A stretch of 64,000 bases of DNA from Halomonas alkalisoli (GCF_021412585.1 NZ_JAKCMI010000027.1:174489-238488); one strand, 5' to 3'. Positions 37,421 through 46,752 are shown, numbered from the stretch's first letter. Made by a program: numbers and translations. The notes: generated by a model from the letters alone, not told the origin.

Positions 37421-38101
37421 ATGGTAAAGCCCAATCCGTTTTCCGCGATGTTCGGCCGCTCGCCGTTCCAGCCGCTGCTGGCCCACATCGTCAAGGCCAG
37501 CGAGTGTGCCGAGCAGCTGCTTCCCTTCTTCGAAGCCAGCCTGAATGGAGACTGGGAGGAGGCCGCCCGGATCCGCGAGGAAGTCACCCGGCTCGAGCAC
37601 GAGGCTGACACCCTCAAGACCGAGCTGCGCCTCAACCTGCCCAACACGCTATTCCTGCCCGTCTCGCGAAGCGATCTGCTCGACCTGATCACCGTCCAGG
37701 ACAAGATCGCCAACAAGGTGCGCGATATCACCGGCATCATGCTGGGTCGCAAGATGCAGGTGCCCGCCGAGCTGGCCCAGCCCATGCGCGACTACATGCG
37801 CACCGCCGTGGCCTGTGTCGCCCAGGCCCGGCAGGCCCTGGAAGAGCTGGAGGACCTGCTGGAATCCGGTTTCGGCCGCCACGTCACCGACGTGATGCAG
37901 AACCTGATCCGTGAGCTGCACATCCTCGAACAGCAGGCCGACACCCAGCAGGTGGCCATTCGCCGCAGACTCTTCGAGCTCGAAGACCGACTCAAGCCGG
38001 TGGACGTGGTCTTTCTGTACAAGATCATCGACTGGGTAGGTGAACTCTCCGATCGTGCCGAGCGCGTCGGCAGCCGCCTGCAGATACTCACTGCTCGATA
38101 G
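37421..38101 (+). CDS. DUF47/PhoU-like phosphate transport regulator
   Basis: This 226-residue all-helical protein of the TIGR00153/DUF47 family starts MVKPNPFSAMFGRSPFQPL. It has acidic metal-binding-type helices like PhoU (REEVTRLEHEADTLK and RELHILEQQADTQQ). These proteins accompany PiT phosphate transporters and regulate them. A PiT gene follows after 68 bp on the same strand, which confirms the pairing. Confidence 0.9.
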   Translation: MVKPNPFSAMFGRSPFQPLLAHIVKASECAEQLLPFFEASLNGDWEEAARIREEVTRLEHEADTLKTELRLNLPNTLFLPVSRSDLLDLITVQDKIANKVRDITGIMLGRKMQVPAELAQPMRDYMRTAVACVAQARQALEELEDLLESGFGRHVTDVMQNLIRELHILEQQADTQQVAIRRRLFELEDRLKPVDVVFLYKIIDWVGELSDRAERVGSRLQILTAR

Positions 38102-38169
38102 GGCATCGTCCTGTCCGGCAATCCCGGGCTGATGTCTCCTCTCTGACAGCCACATAGGAACCACCCCCT

Positions 38170-39438
38170 ATGTCGATCATTGCGCAGCACGGTGAAATCT
38201 TCATCATCCTTGCCTGCCTCTTCGGTTTCTTCATGGCCTGGGGCGTCGGCGCCAACGATGTCGCCAATGCCATGGGCACCTCGGTGGGGTCCAAGGCGAT
38301 CACCATCAAGCAGGCGATCATCATCGCCGTGATCTTCGAATTCCTCGGTGCCTGGCTGGCCGGTGGCGAGGTAACCGCGACCATTCGCGGCGGTATCATC
38401 GACCCGGACCTGCTGCAGGCCAACCCCCAGCTGCTGGTCTATGGCATGCTCTCGGCGCTGCTGGCGGCGGCCATCTGGCTGCTGATCGCCTCGGCCAAGG
38501 GCTGGCCGGTCTCCACCACCCACTCCATCGTCGGCGCCATCGTCGGCTTCGGCGCGGTGGGGCTGGGCATGGAGGCGGTGGCCTGGAACCGGGTCGGCAC
38601 CATCGCCTCGAGCTGGGTCATCTCGCCACTGCTGGCGGGAACCATCGCCTTCGTGCTGTTCAAGTCGGTGCAGTACCTGATCTTCGAGGCCCGCGACCCC
38701 TTCGTCGCCGCCAAGCGCACCGTGCCGTTCTATATCTTCCTGGTCGGCTTCATCGTCTCCATGGTGACCCTGACCAAGGGCCTGACTCATGTGGGCCTCA
38801 ACTTCACCTTCGGCCAGAGCCTGCTGTTATCGGTGCTGCTGGGGGTCGGGGTCATGGGCATTGGCATCGTTCTGGAGAACCGGGTCAAGGGCGAGCGTCG
38901 CGCCGACGATCAATTCGGCTATGACAACGTCGAGCGGGTCTTCGGTGTGCTGATGATCTTCACCGCCTGTGCCATGGCCTTCGCCCACGGTTCCAACGAC
39001 GTAGCCAACGCCGTGGGGCCGCTGGCCGCGGTAATCAGCGTGGTGCGCAGCGACGGCGTCATCGATGCGTCGGCGCTGGTGCCCTGGTGGGTGCTGGTGC
39101 TGGGTGGCGGCGGTATCGTGGCGGGCCTGGTCACCTATGGCCACAAGGTCATCGCCACCGTGGGCACCGGTATCACCGAGCTGACGCCCAGCCGAGGCTT
39201 TGCCGCCACCCTGGCGGCCGCCACCACCGTGGTGCTGGCTTCGGGCACCGGGCTGCCGATCTCCACCACCCACACCCTGGTGGGGGCGGTGCTCGGGGTG
39301 GGCCTGGCCCGCGGCATGGCGGCCCTCAACATGCGGGTGATCGGCACCATCGTCATGTCCTGGCTGATCACGCTGCCGGCCGGCGCCGGCCTCGCCATCA
39401 TGTTCTTCTTCCTGTTCAAGGCGGTCTTCGGCGGCTGA
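38170..39438 (+). CDS. pitA: PiT-family inorganic phosphate transporter
   Basis: This integral membrane protein of 422 residues has the two inverted PiT signature repeats, GANDVANAMGTSVGSKAIT near residue 27 and GSNDVANAVGPLAAV near residue 278. Around 10-11 hydrophobic segments are visible. It transports phosphate (or metal phosphate) using the proton or sodium gradient. In this likely halophile sodium coupling is possible but cannot be read here. It forms a unit with the DUF47 gene and is followed by a terminator. Confidence 0.93.
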   Translation: MSIIAQHGEIFIILACLFGFFMAWGVGANDVANAMGTSVGSKAITIKQAIIIAVIFEFLGAWLAGGEVTATIRGGIIDPDLLQANPQLLVYGMLSALLAAAIWLLIASAKGWPVSTTHSIVGAIVGFGAVGLGMEAVAWNRVGTIASSWVISPLLAGTIAFVLFKSVQYLIFEARDPFVAAKRTVPFYIFLVGFIVSMVTLTKGLTHVGLNFTFGQSLLLSVLLGVGVMGIGIVLENRVKGERRADDQFGYDNVERVFGVLMIFTACAMAFAHGSNDVANAVGPLAAVISVVRSDGVIDASALVPWWVLVLGGGGIVAGLVTYGHKVIATVGTGITELTPSRGFAATLAAATTVVLASGTGLPISTTHTLVGAVLGVGLARGMAALNMRVIGTIVMSWLITLPAGAGLAIMFFFLFKAVFGG

Positions 39439-39462
39439 TGCCCGCTGAGTGACTCGGCGAGA

Positions 39463-39490
39463 CGGTGGCAGGCTAGGCTGCCGCCGTTTT
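39463..39490 (+). terminator. Rho-independent terminator after the phosphate transporter
   Basis: CGGTGGCAG / CTGCCGCCG forms 9 pairs (one wobble) around GCTAGG and is followed directly by TTTT. Confidence 0.75.
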
Positions 39491-39553
39491 CGCGGCTCTG
39501 ATATAGTCGAAGATGATTGCACCCTCCCTTCCACCTGCTGCCGGAGAGCGGCC

Positions 39554-40867
39554 TTGGATACTCGTTTCCCCTTCGTCGACTGGTTCCGTAACTCATCGCC
39601 CTATATCAATGCACACCGAGGGCGAACCTTCGTGATTCTGATCGAGGGCGAAGCCATGGCGCGCGGGCGAGGCGAGCAGTTGATCCAGGACCTGGCGCTG
39701 CTGCATACGCTGGGCGTGCGCCTGGTCGTGGTGTTCGGCATCCGGCCCCAGGTACAGCTGGCCCTGGACGAGGCCGGCATCGAACCGCTGCGCCACGATG
39801 GCCGCTGGGTGGCGGATGCCGCCATCATGCAATGCGTCCAGCGTGTCGCCGCCGAGCAGCGGCTGTGGCTGGAGGCGCGGCTCTCCCTGGGGTTGCCCAA
39901 TACACCGCTGCACGGCGTCGAGCTGACGGCGGTTTCCGGCAACCTGGTGATGGCCAAGCCGCTGGGTGTGCGCGAAGGCATCGACTTCGACCACAGCGGC
40001 GAGGTGCGCCGGGTGCGTACCTCCGCCGTCCAGGGCCTGCTTGATCGCGGCTCCCTGGTGCTGTTGCCGCCGCTGGGCTTCTCCAGCACCGGCGAGGTCT
40101 TCGACCTGGATGCCTCCGAAGTGGCGCAGCATGCTGCCATGGCGCTGGGCGCCGACAAGCTGATCCTGCTGGGCGAGGCCGACGGCCTCTACGACGAGAG
40201 CGGCGCGCTGCAGCGACAGCTCACCCCCGGCGAGGCGGAGCCCTTGCTGGCGCAGTCCGTGCCTGGCAGCGAAGCGGCACGCCACCTGGCGGCGGCCTGC
40301 GCTGCCGCTCGCCACGGCGTGGCACGTACCCACCTGTTGTCATGGCACAACCATGACGCCCTATTGGGTGAGCTCTTCACCCGAGACGGCGTGGGTACCA
40401 TGATCACCCAGCACCGCTACGAGCAACTGCGTCCCGCGGAGCTGGGTGACATCGGTGGCCTGCTGGAGCTGCTCGAACCGCTGGAGCACCACGGCATGCT
40501 GGTGCCACGCTCCCGCGAGCGCCTGGAGCACGAGATCGACGACTACCTGGTAATCGAGCGCGACGGCATGATCATCGGCTGTGCCGCGCTGCACTGCTTC
40601 GGCGAGGCCGAGATGGGCGAACTGGCCTGTGTGGCGATCCATGTGGACTACCGTGGCGGTGCCCGCGGCACGCTCCTGCTCGCCGGCGTGGAGCGTCGTG
40701 CGCGTCGGCTCGGGCTCACGTCGCTGTTCGTGCTCACTACCCATACCGCCCACTGGTTCGTCGATCACGGTTTCCGCCCCTCCGATATCGAGGCGCTGCC
40801 ACCGCTGAAGCGCGACACCTACAACCACGCCCGCAAGTCGAAGATTCTCGTCAAATCCCTCGCCTGA
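39554..40867 (+). CDS. argA: N-acetylglutamate synthase ArgA
   Basis: This 437-residue protein has an N-terminal amino-acid-kinase-like domain (FVILIEGEAM, RLVVVFGIRPQ) that senses arginine and a C-terminal GNAT acetyltransferase domain (IIGCAALHCF, ELACVAIHVDYRGGARGTLLL). It makes N-acetylglutamate, the first step of arginine synthesis. The start is TTG at 39554 with GGAGAG 5 bases upstream. The resulting N-terminus, LDTRFPFVDWFRNSSPYINAHRG, aligns with known ArgA starts. The classical bifunctional length and domain order are kept. Confidence 0.93.
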   Translation: MDTRFPFVDWFRNSSPYINAHRGRTFVILIEGEAMARGRGEQLIQDLALLHTLGVRLVVVFGIRPQVQLALDEAGIEPLRHDGRWVADAAIMQCVQRVAAEQRLWLEARLSLGLPNTPLHGVELTAVSGNLVMAKPLGVREGIDFDHSGEVRRVRTSAVQGLLDRGSLVLLPPLGFSSTGEVFDLDASEVAQHAAMALGADKLILLGEADGLYDESGALQRQLTPGEAEPLLAQSVPGSEAARHLAAACAAARHGVARTHLLSWHNHDALLGELFTRDGVGTMITQHRYEQLRPAELGDIGGLLELLEPLEHHGMLVPRSRERLEHEIDDYLVIERDGMIIGCAALHCFGEAEMGELACVAIHVDYRGGARGTLLLAGVERRARRLGLTSLFVLTTHTAHWFVDHGFRPSDIEALPPLKRDTYNHARKSKILVKSLA

Positions 40868-41006
40868 ACGTCACCATCGCCGCACCGGCAAGCCCCGCCG
40901 GCTGCGGCGCTGTCGCCACTGGGCTACGCTGGCCGAAAAACTGTCTCTAAAAAGCTACGCCGTAACCGTATGATTATCATGGCTATTTACATTGCGGTGA
41001 TTTCGG

Positions 41007-41024
41007 TGTCGCTGATTGGTGACA
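41007..41024. promoter_or_regulatory. GlrR (QseF) binding-site palindrome
   Basis: TGTCGCTGATTGGTGACA matches the reported GlrR activator site TGTC-N10-GACA exactly. It lies about 125 bp upstream of the sigma54-type promoter, an ordinary distance for an enhancer. The GlrR gene is in the block directly downstream. Confidence 0.7.
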
Positions 41025-41132
41025 GAAAGGGGGGTGCTAACCTCCATTTCCGACGGTTATCTTGGCCCGCTGCGCTCACGCTTCTTATTTCACCGTCTCA
41101 AATTATTGATTTTATAGGTTTTGCAGGATTCC

Positions 41133-41149
41133 TGGCACGGCTCTAGCAA
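41133..41149 (+). promoter_or_regulatory. Sigma54-type promoter
   Basis: TGGCACGGCTCTAGCAA has the invariant GG and GC separated by exactly 10 bases (consensus TGGCAC-N5-TTGCA, one mismatch in the second element). The transcription start is predicted near 41159. Confidence 0.7.
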
Positions 41150-41158
41150 TGTGCAGGG

Positions 41159-41620
41159 TGAGCAACGGAAGTGGTTCAAACGGCTCGAACCACTTTTGAT
41201 CATCGGGAAGCTCGGGTACCACCCCCCATGCCCTGTGCACCCGGGCCAAACGATGATCAGCGTCTGCTCCGCGATGTGTAACTTAGGTTGCGATGAGACG
41301 GGTACCGCCAGTAAGGCACGGAATGGTACCAGAAGGGCAAGGAAGCCCCGGCAAGGATGCCTCATCCCCCTCGGGGGATCGAACAGCACGGCATCGCTGG
41401 CGATACGATTCGCGGCGGTGGCGACATGGAAAACGAAGCCGGGCGGTTCGCCGCCCACCCGTACCGGACGCTCCTGGTGGCCAAGGGTCGGTACGGTGCT
41501 TCGGAGCCCTCGGGCTCATGGAAAGTATGGACATGGCTCGACCAGGCGATCGATGCCCATATTTTTCAATCCCTTCAGTTCCCTGCGTACTTGGGCCGGC
41601 CATGCCGGCCTCTTTTTTTT
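41159..41620 (+). ncRNA. glmY: Candidate GlmY-type small RNA region (3' boundary uncertain)
   Basis: The region starts about 12 bases after the sigma54 -12 element and ends at the T-rich hairpin 41594-41620. Structured elements are visible. A hairpin GTGGTTC / GAACCAC is at 41171-41193. A long stem is built from TGATCATCG (41198-41206) with a distal CGATGATCA, holding an inner GCTCGGGT / ACCCGGGC arm. GGGCGGTTCGCCGCCC lies further down. GlmY in enterobacteria is about 180 nt and occupies this same locus ahead of glrK. The full 460 bases may therefore hold a processed or second RNA. Identity rests on synteny and promoter type, not sequence similarity. Confidence 0.5.
41594..41620 (+). terminator. 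Rho-independent terminator upstream of glrK
   Basis: The perfect stem GGCCGGC / GCCGGCC with loop CAT is followed by TCTTTTTTTT, the best T tract in the window. It ends whatever RNA starts at about 41159. Confidence 0.85.
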
Positions 41621-41746
41621 CATACCCTTGTGATACCAAGGGGGAGACGCACCGAGGACTGGCCAGGCGCGGTTAGAGCGTGGAATCTGTTATCCTGCAG
41701 GCATGAACCAATGTTGGTCCCCTCTCTACTGAATAGAACACTGGTC

Positions 41747-43240
41747 ATGACCAAACGGGTCTCGCGCCGTTGGCGCCCGCGCTCCCTGCCGCAGCTGGTG
41801 CTGCTGGCATTTTTAGTAGTGATGTTGCCGCTGGGTGTAGTGATGTTCCAGGCTGGGCAGGCGCTCTCGGAGCTGTCACGCCTGGCCGATGTCAGTGCCC
41901 GTCAGGCCATCGAGGAAACACGCCGTGCGCGCCAGCTCAGCAGCCTTGCCCTGGAGATGGAGCGTAGTGCGCGTCAGTACGCTGTGGTGGAGCAGGAGAG
42001 CCTGCTCGATATCTATGCCGAGCGTCACGCCGAGTTCGATGAGCTGCTCGCCCAGCAGCGTCGCCTGCTGCCCGGCAACAGCGACGTCCAGGCACTGGAA
42101 GAGCAGCTGCTGCTGCTTTCGCAACTGCCGGAGCTGGAGCCCGAGGCGCTGGATGTCTGGCTGTCCCTGTTCGGGCCTTTCGCCCAGCACACCGATGCCA
42201 TGCGTCAGGCAACCAATCAGCATATCGACGATCGCATCGAGATGATCCGGGCTCAGGCCGTGGCCGTTCAGTCCCGGCTGTGGCTACAGACCGGTGCGCT
42301 GGTGTCGGCCAGCCTGACGCTGATGCTGCTGTTCAGCTGGCTGATCATCCGCCCGGTGCGCCAGCTCGAGCGACGCATCCTGGGCATCGGCAGCGGTGTC
42401 GACGGCGCCGAGGCCGAGGATATCCAGGGCCCGGCGGAACTGGTCCAACTGGGCGACCGGCTCGACTGGCTGTCGACCCGGCTGAACGACCTGGAGGCCC
42501 AGAAGCAGCAGTTCCTGCGTCATATGTCCCACGAACTCAAGACCCCCCTGGCCAGCGTGCGCGAAGGCTCCGCCCTGCTCACCGACGGGGTGGCCGGCGA
42601 GCTCAGCCCGCGACAGCGCGAGATCCTCTCGCTGATCGACAGCAGTGGCCGCGAGCTGCAGCGACTGATCGAGCAACTGCTCGATTACAACCTGCTGCAG
42701 CACAACCAGCGAGTTGCCCTGGCGCAAGTTGACGTGGCGACACTGGTGATGACCACCCTCACCAAGCACCGCCTGGCGCTGGAGCAGAAGCGCATGCGGG
42801 TGACGGCCTTCGACGGACCGCTGGAGTGGGTGATCGATCCCACTGCCGTGGGACGCATTCTCGACAACCTGGTGTCGAACGCCATCGCCTATGGCCACGA
42901 CGGTGGCGATCTTCTGATTCGCGCCCATGCCGGCCATGAGCGGCTGGTACTGGATGTGGCCAACAGCGGTGAGCCCATCGCCGAGGTGGATCAGCCCAGG
43001 CTATTCGAGCCCTTCTACCAGGGGCGTTCCCGACGCAAGGGACCGCTCAAGGGGTCCGGCATCGGACTCTCGGTGGCAGCGGATTGTGCCCGTCTGCACA
43101 ATGGCCGTCTCCAGCTGGTTGAGGATCGGGAACTGGAGGTGTGCTTTCGGTTGACGCTGCCGCGCCAGTCGGTGCCTCTCTCCAGCAGCGATAATAATAG
43201 GAAGCCCCTGGAAGCGGGCATGGACGCAAGGAGCGACTGA
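41747..43240 (+). CDS. glrK: Sensor histidine kinase GlrK (QseE)
   Basis: This 497-residue kinase has two membrane helices, about residues 16-36 and 182-202, around a helical periplasmic sensor. HAMP-like sequence, the H-box FLRHMSHELKTPLASVREG, the N-box DNLVSNAIAYG and the G-box GSGIGLSVA follow. The start MTKRVSRRWRPRSLPQLVLLAF aligns with GlrK starts; an earlier ATG at 41711 is possible. GlrK phosphorylates GlrR, which activates glmY in enterobacteria and so controls cell-envelope precursor synthesis. The qseG and glrR genes follow directly. Confidence 0.92.
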   Translation: MTKRVSRRWRPRSLPQLVLLAFLVVMLPLGVVMFQAGQALSELSRLADVSARQAIEETRRARQLSSLALEMERSARQYAVVEQESLLDIYAERHAEFDELLAQQRRLLPGNSDVQALEEQLLLLSQLPELEPEALDVWLSLFGPFAQHTDAMRQATNQHIDDRIEMIRAQAVAVQSRLWLQTGALVSASLTLMLLFSWLIIRPVRQLERRILGIGSGVDGAEAEDIQGPAELVQLGDRLDWLSTRLNDLEAQKQQFLRHMSHELKTPLASVREGSALLTDGVAGELSPRQREILSLIDSSGRELQRLIEQLLDYNLLQHNQRVALAQVDVATLVMTTLTKHRLALEQKRMRVTAFDGPLEWVIDPTAVGRILDNLVSNAIAYGHDGGDLLIRAHAGHERLVLDVANSGEPIAEVDQPRLFEPFYQGRSRRKGPLKGSGIGLSVAADCARLHNGRLQLVEDRELEVCFRLTLPRQSVPLSSSDNNRKPLEAGMDARSD

Positions 43241-43242
43241 CC

Positions 43243-43797
43243 ATGAAGACCAGATTTCTATTTACTTGTGCCGCTGCCCTATGGCTTGCGGGTTGCGAGT
43301 TTCTGCCCGAGCAGGGGCGCACCGAAGCCAACGAGGAAGAGATGGTGGCGGTGGCCACGGACTGCCCTGGTGCCGTGCCGACCTTCGAGGAGGATGCCTG
43401 CCTGCTGCCCGAATGGATCGCCCTGGGGCTGGCGTCCCAGCGCGGAGACGGCGACTGGCGCAGCGCCAAGCTGACCGAAGTGGAGCAGGCCCTGATAGAC
43501 AGTGAGGACGCGCGCCACCTGGCCCGTGCCATCACGCTTTCCTGGGGCAGTGAGCGCCAGTGGTCCCAGGCCGCCGAACTTTTCGAAACCCACCTGAGGG
43601 CGGCGCCGGAGACGTTGCAGCCGCTGCTGCGCTATTGGCGCAACGAACTGGAGGGGCGGCGCGCCATGGCGGGCCAGCTGTCTCGCTCCCAGAGCGCGCT
43701 CGCCGCCCAGCGCGAAGAGAACGAACAACTTGCCGAGAAGCTCGAGGCCCTGACGGCCATCGAGCAGAATATCAACCTGAGGCAGCAGTCGCCCTGA
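43243..43797 (+). CDS. qseG: QseG-like outer-membrane lipoprotein
   Basis: This 184-residue lipoprotein has the lipobox LWLAGC with Cys18 as lipidation site. A helical TPR-like middle and a C-terminal coiled coil (SQSALAAQREENEQLAEKLEAL) follow. It lies between kinase and response regulator exactly as yfhG/qseG does in Escherichia coli, where QseG modulates the kinase. Sequence similarity to QseG is loose; the call leans on synteny and layout. Confidence 0.8.
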   Translation: MKTRFLFTCAAALWLAGCEFLPEQGRTEANEEEMVAVATDCPGAVPTFEEDACLLPEWIALGLASQRGDGDWRSAKLTEVEQALIDSEDARHLARAITLSWGSERQWSQAAELFETHLRAAPETLQPLLRYWRNELEGRRAMAGQLSRSQSALAAQREENEQLAEKLEALTAIEQNINLRQQSP

Positions 43798-43815
43798 GCG
43801 ACCTGGAGATAGGAC

Positions 43816-45231
43816 GTGATGGATGTGGCCCAAAACCGAAGCATTGAGACTCGCAAGGCCGCGGCGCGCATGGCTGGCAGCAAGGTGACCGGCGCCCACA
43901 TTCTGCTGGTCGATGACGACATCAGCCTGCTGCGTTTGCTGGGGATGCGCCTGGAGAGCCGCGGCTTTCGCGTGACCACGGCAGAGAGCGGCCAGGAAGC
44001 GCTGCGCTGCCTGGATGCCGAGCGCCCCGAGCTGGTGCTTTCCGACCTGCGCATGGACGAGATGGATGGCATGGCCCTGTTCCAGGCCATTCAACGCCAG
44101 GTGCCGGGACTGCCCGTCATCATCCTGACCGCTCACGGATCGATTCCCGATGCCGTCAATGCCACTCAGCAGGGGGTGTTCAGCTTTCTCACCAAGCCGG
44201 TGGATCGCGACGAGCTGTTCAGCGCCATCGACGAGGCCCTGGCTCAGGGCGCTCCCGGGGGGAGCGGAGAGGGCGACGACGCCTGGCGCGCCAGTATCAT
44301 CACCCGTAGCCCGGAAATGGAGCGGGTGCTGGAGCAGGCGCGCATGGTGGCCGCGTCCGATGTCAGCGTGCTGGTCACCGGCCCCTCCGGCTCGGGCAAG
44401 GAGCTGTTGGCGCGGGCCATTCACGACGCCAGTCCCCGTGCCAGCAAACCCTTCGTGGCGATCAACTGCGGGGCGCTGCCGGAACAGCTGCTGGAAAGCG
44501 AACTCTTCGGCCATGCCAAGGGGGCCTTCACCGGTGCGGTCAGCGACCACAAGGGCCTGTTCCAGGCCGCCGAAGGCGGTACGCTGTTCCTCGACGAGAT
44601 CGGTGACATGCCGCTGCCGCTGCAGGTCAAGCTGCTGCGTGCCCTGCAGGAACGCCAGATCCGGCCGCTGGGCTCCACCACCTCGCACCCGGTGAACGTG
44701 CGCATCCTCTCGGCCACCCATCGCGACCTCAGCCAGGCCATGCATCAGGGTGAGTTCCGCGAAGACTTCTTCTACCGCCTCAACGTGGTGAACCTGCGCC
44801 TGCCGCCGCTCAAGGAGCGTGCCGAGGACGTTCCGCTGTTGGCGCGCCACCTGGTGGCGCAGGCAGCGGCCCGGCACAAGCCGTTCGTCAAGGGGTTCTC
44901 GCCGGAGGCGCTCAATCTGCTGGCGACCTGCGCCTGGCCGGGCAACGTACGCCAGCTGGTCAACGTGGTGGAGCAGTGCGTGGCGCTGACCCGCTCGCCG
45001 ATGATCCCCGAGGCCCTGGTGTCCCAGGCGCTGGCGGCGGAGGAGAGCGCGCTGCCCACCTTCAACGATGCCCGGGCCACCTTCGAGCGCAGCTACCTGG
45101 TCAAGGTGCTCAAGATCACCGAGGGCAACGTGACCCAGGCGGCACGCATCGCCGGTCGCAACCGCACCGACTTCTACAAGCTGCTCTCCCGCCACGAGCT
45201 GGAGCCGAGTACCTTCAAGCCCGTCTCCTAG
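43816..45231 (+). CDS. glrR: Sigma54-dependent response regulator GlrR (QseF)
   Basis: This 471-residue protein has a receiver domain after a 27-residue extension (phosphoacceptor Asp77 in LSDLRMDE, acidic DDD near 33-35). Its AAA+ domain has Walker A GPSGSGKE, the sigma54-contact loop GAFTGA and Walker B GGTLFLDEIGD. The C-terminal Fis-type helix-turn-helix is NVTQAARIAGRNRTDFYKLLSRH. It activates sigma54 promoters such as the one at 41133. GTG 43816 is 7 bases after GGAG; ATG 43819 is the alternative start. Confidence 0.94.
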   Translation: MMDVAQNRSIETRKAAARMAGSKVTGAHILLVDDDISLLRLLGMRLESRGFRVTTAESGQEALRCLDAERPELVLSDLRMDEMDGMALFQAIQRQVPGLPVIILTAHGSIPDAVNATQQGVFSFLTKPVDRDELFSAIDEALAQGAPGGSGEGDDAWRASIITRSPEMERVLEQARMVAASDVSVLVTGPSGSGKELLARAIHDASPRASKPFVAINCGALPEQLLESELFGHAKGAFTGAVSDHKGLFQAAEGGTLFLDEIGDMPLPLQVKLLRALQERQIRPLGSTTSHPVNVRILSATHRDLSQAMHQGEFREDFFYRLNVVNLRLPPLKERAEDVPLLARHLVAQAAARHKPFVKGFSPEALNLLATCAWPGNVRQLVNVVEQCVALTRSPMIPEALVSQALAAEESALPTFNDARATFERSYLVKVLKITEGNVTQAARIAGRNRTDFYKLLSRHELEPSTFKPVS

Positions 45232-45272
45232 GAGTGGGCTCCTGGTTGGATCGGACTACTGGCTGAAAAGGG

Positions 45273-46613
45273 CTATTCCAGGCGCTTTTTGACTTCCAGG
45301 CGCAACCTGCCCTCACCCAGGCGAGCGGTCAGCGCCTGGCCGGGCTGGGTGTCCATCGCCCGGTGGATCACCTGCCCCCGATCGTCTTCCAGTATGGCGT
45401 ATCCCCTTCCCAGCACCGCCAGCGGGCTGACCGCCTGCAGCTGCCGCACCAGGCCGCTGAGGCGCTCGCGTTGGCGTGCCTGGGCATGCTGCATGGCCTG
45501 TTCGAGCCGGGCCCGGGCGGCGGCGAGTCGTATGCCGGCCTGCTCCACGTCCCGCCGCGGTGGGCGCGCCGCCAGCCGGCGCTGCAGATGGGCAAGGCGG
45601 CGCCGCTCGTCGGCCAGGCGACGCTGCATGGCCCTGGCCAGCCGGGCATCGATCTCCCCCAGGGTTAGGCGCTGGCGATTCAGCACCTCACCGGGGTGGC
45701 GTAGCCGCGCCCGCAGGTGGTCCAGCCGCTGGGCCTCGCGGTTCAGGCGGGCCTGGGTAACGCGCTGCAGCTGGCGCTCCAGGCTCACCAGGCGGCGCAG
45801 CAGGTCGTGGCGGTCCGGAACCAGCTGCTCCGCGGCGGCGGAAGGGGTCGGTGCCCGCACATCGGCGGCCAGGTCGGAGAGGGTGGTGTCCACCTCGTGG
45901 CCCACCGCCGACATCACCGGCAGCCGGGAATGGAAGATCGCCCGCGCCAGGTGCTCGTCGTTGAAGGCCCAGAGGTCCTCCAGGCTGCCACCGCCGCGGG
46001 TGATCAGGATCACGTCGCGGGCCGGGTCCAGCGCCTGCTGCCGGTTGAGCAGGCCGAGCGCGGCGACCAGGGCCGGGGCGGCCTCGCGGCCCTGGACCGG
46101 CACCGCGATCAGGGTGACCCGGGCCAGCGGCCAGCGCGCCGCCAGCACCGCCATGACATCGCGAATGGCCGCGCCGGTAGGGGAGGTGAGTACCAGCAGG
46201 TGACGAGGCGGATAGGGTAGCGGACGCGCATTGGCGAAGACCCCTTCGGCGGCCAGGCGCTGCTTGAGTCGCTCCAGTGCCGCCAGCAGGTCGCCTTCGC
46301 CCACCGCCTGCACCGCATCGGCGATCAGTTGATAGTCACCGCGGGGTTCGAACAGCGAGACCCGGCCGCGCACCTTCACCCGGTCGCCGTCGCGCATGGG
46401 GGTGGCCACGAAGCGGGCCCGGTTGCGGAACAGGGCGCCGCGCAGTTGGGCGGTGGCGTCCTTCAGGGTGAAGTAGACATGCCCCGAGGCGGGGCGGGAA
46501 ACCCCCGACAGCTCGCCCTCCACCCAGACTTCGCCGATGCCCTGCTCCAGCAGTGACCGGGCGCGACGGTTCACGTCACTGACGGAGAGCGCGGGGGTAT
46601 CGGGTGGCGGCAT
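45273..46613 (-). CDS. xseA: Exodeoxyribonuclease VII large subunit
   Basis: This 446-residue protein has an N-terminal OB-fold (VWVEGELSGVSRPASGHVYFTLKD). The catalytic domain follows, with VITSPTGAAIRD-type (VLTSPTGAAIRDV) and ITRGGGSLEDLWAFND motifs plus GHEVDTTL. A long Arg/Leu-rich coiled coil and the C-terminal LGRGYAIL strand complete it. ExoVII with XseB degrades single-stranded DNA. The start ATG at 46613 (MPPPDTPALSVSDVN) has AGGA upstream. It is convergent with glrR, 41 bp apart. Confidence 0.95.
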   Translation of the reverse strand: MPPPDTPALSVSDVNRRARSLLEQGIGEVWVEGELSGVSRPASGHVYFTLKDATAQLRGALFRNRARFVATPMRDGDRVKVRGRVSLFEPRGDYQLIADAVQAVGEGDLLAALERLKQRLAAEGVFANARPLPYPPRHLLVLTSPTGAAIRDVMAVLAARWPLARVTLIAVPVQGREAAPALVAALGLLNRQQALDPARDVILITRGGGSLEDLWAFNDEHLARAIFHSRLPVMSAVGHEVDTTLSDLAADVRAPTPSAAAEQLVPDRHDLLRRLVSLERQLQRVTQARLNREAQRLDHLRARLRHPGEVLNRQRLTLGEIDARLARAMQRRLADERRRLAHLQRRLAARPPRRDVEQAGIRLAAARARLEQAMQHAQARQRERLSGLVRQLQAVSPLAVLGRGYAILEDDRGQVIHRAMDTQPGQALTARLGEGRLRLEVKKRLE

Positions 46614-46720
46614 GGCGGCATATTCCTGACGAAGCCTGGGCTCTGGTAAACCCTGGCTGTGGTGAAACCTTGGCGCCACTCTAGCATGGCGACATGTCCG
46701 ACAAGAAAAGCAGCCCCACA

Positions 46721-46752
46721 AGAAAAGGCGCCGAGCCCTGGGGCCCGGCGCC
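46721..46752 (-). terminator. Rho-independent terminator for the PRC-barrel gene
   Basis: On the minus strand, GGCGCCG pairs with CGGCGCC around an 11-12 base loop and is followed by TTTTCTT. It lies 66 bp past the PRC-barrel stop. Confidence 0.75.

Larger units (their letters stand above)
40868..41746 (+). promoter_or_regulatory. Long intergenic region upstream of glrK
   Basis: These 879 bases carry no convincing protein gene. Short open frames overlap each other in several frames without ribosome sites. It holds a GlrR-type palindrome, a sigma54-type promoter, several strong RNA hairpins and a T-rich terminator, the organisation expected for a glmY-type sRNA gene ahead of glrK. Confidence 0.65.

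Noticed and set aside
40911..40960. Two TGTC-N10-TACG motifs upstream of the GlrR palindrome, considered as extra GlrR sites.
   Set aside because: The second half (TACG) does not match GACA; the similarity is probably chance.
41121..41690. Several overlapping open frames (118-170 codons) in the region before glrK.
   Set aside because: They overlap on both strands and in several frames, lack ribosome sites, and run through strong hairpins and a terminator. A non-coding RNA region explains them better.
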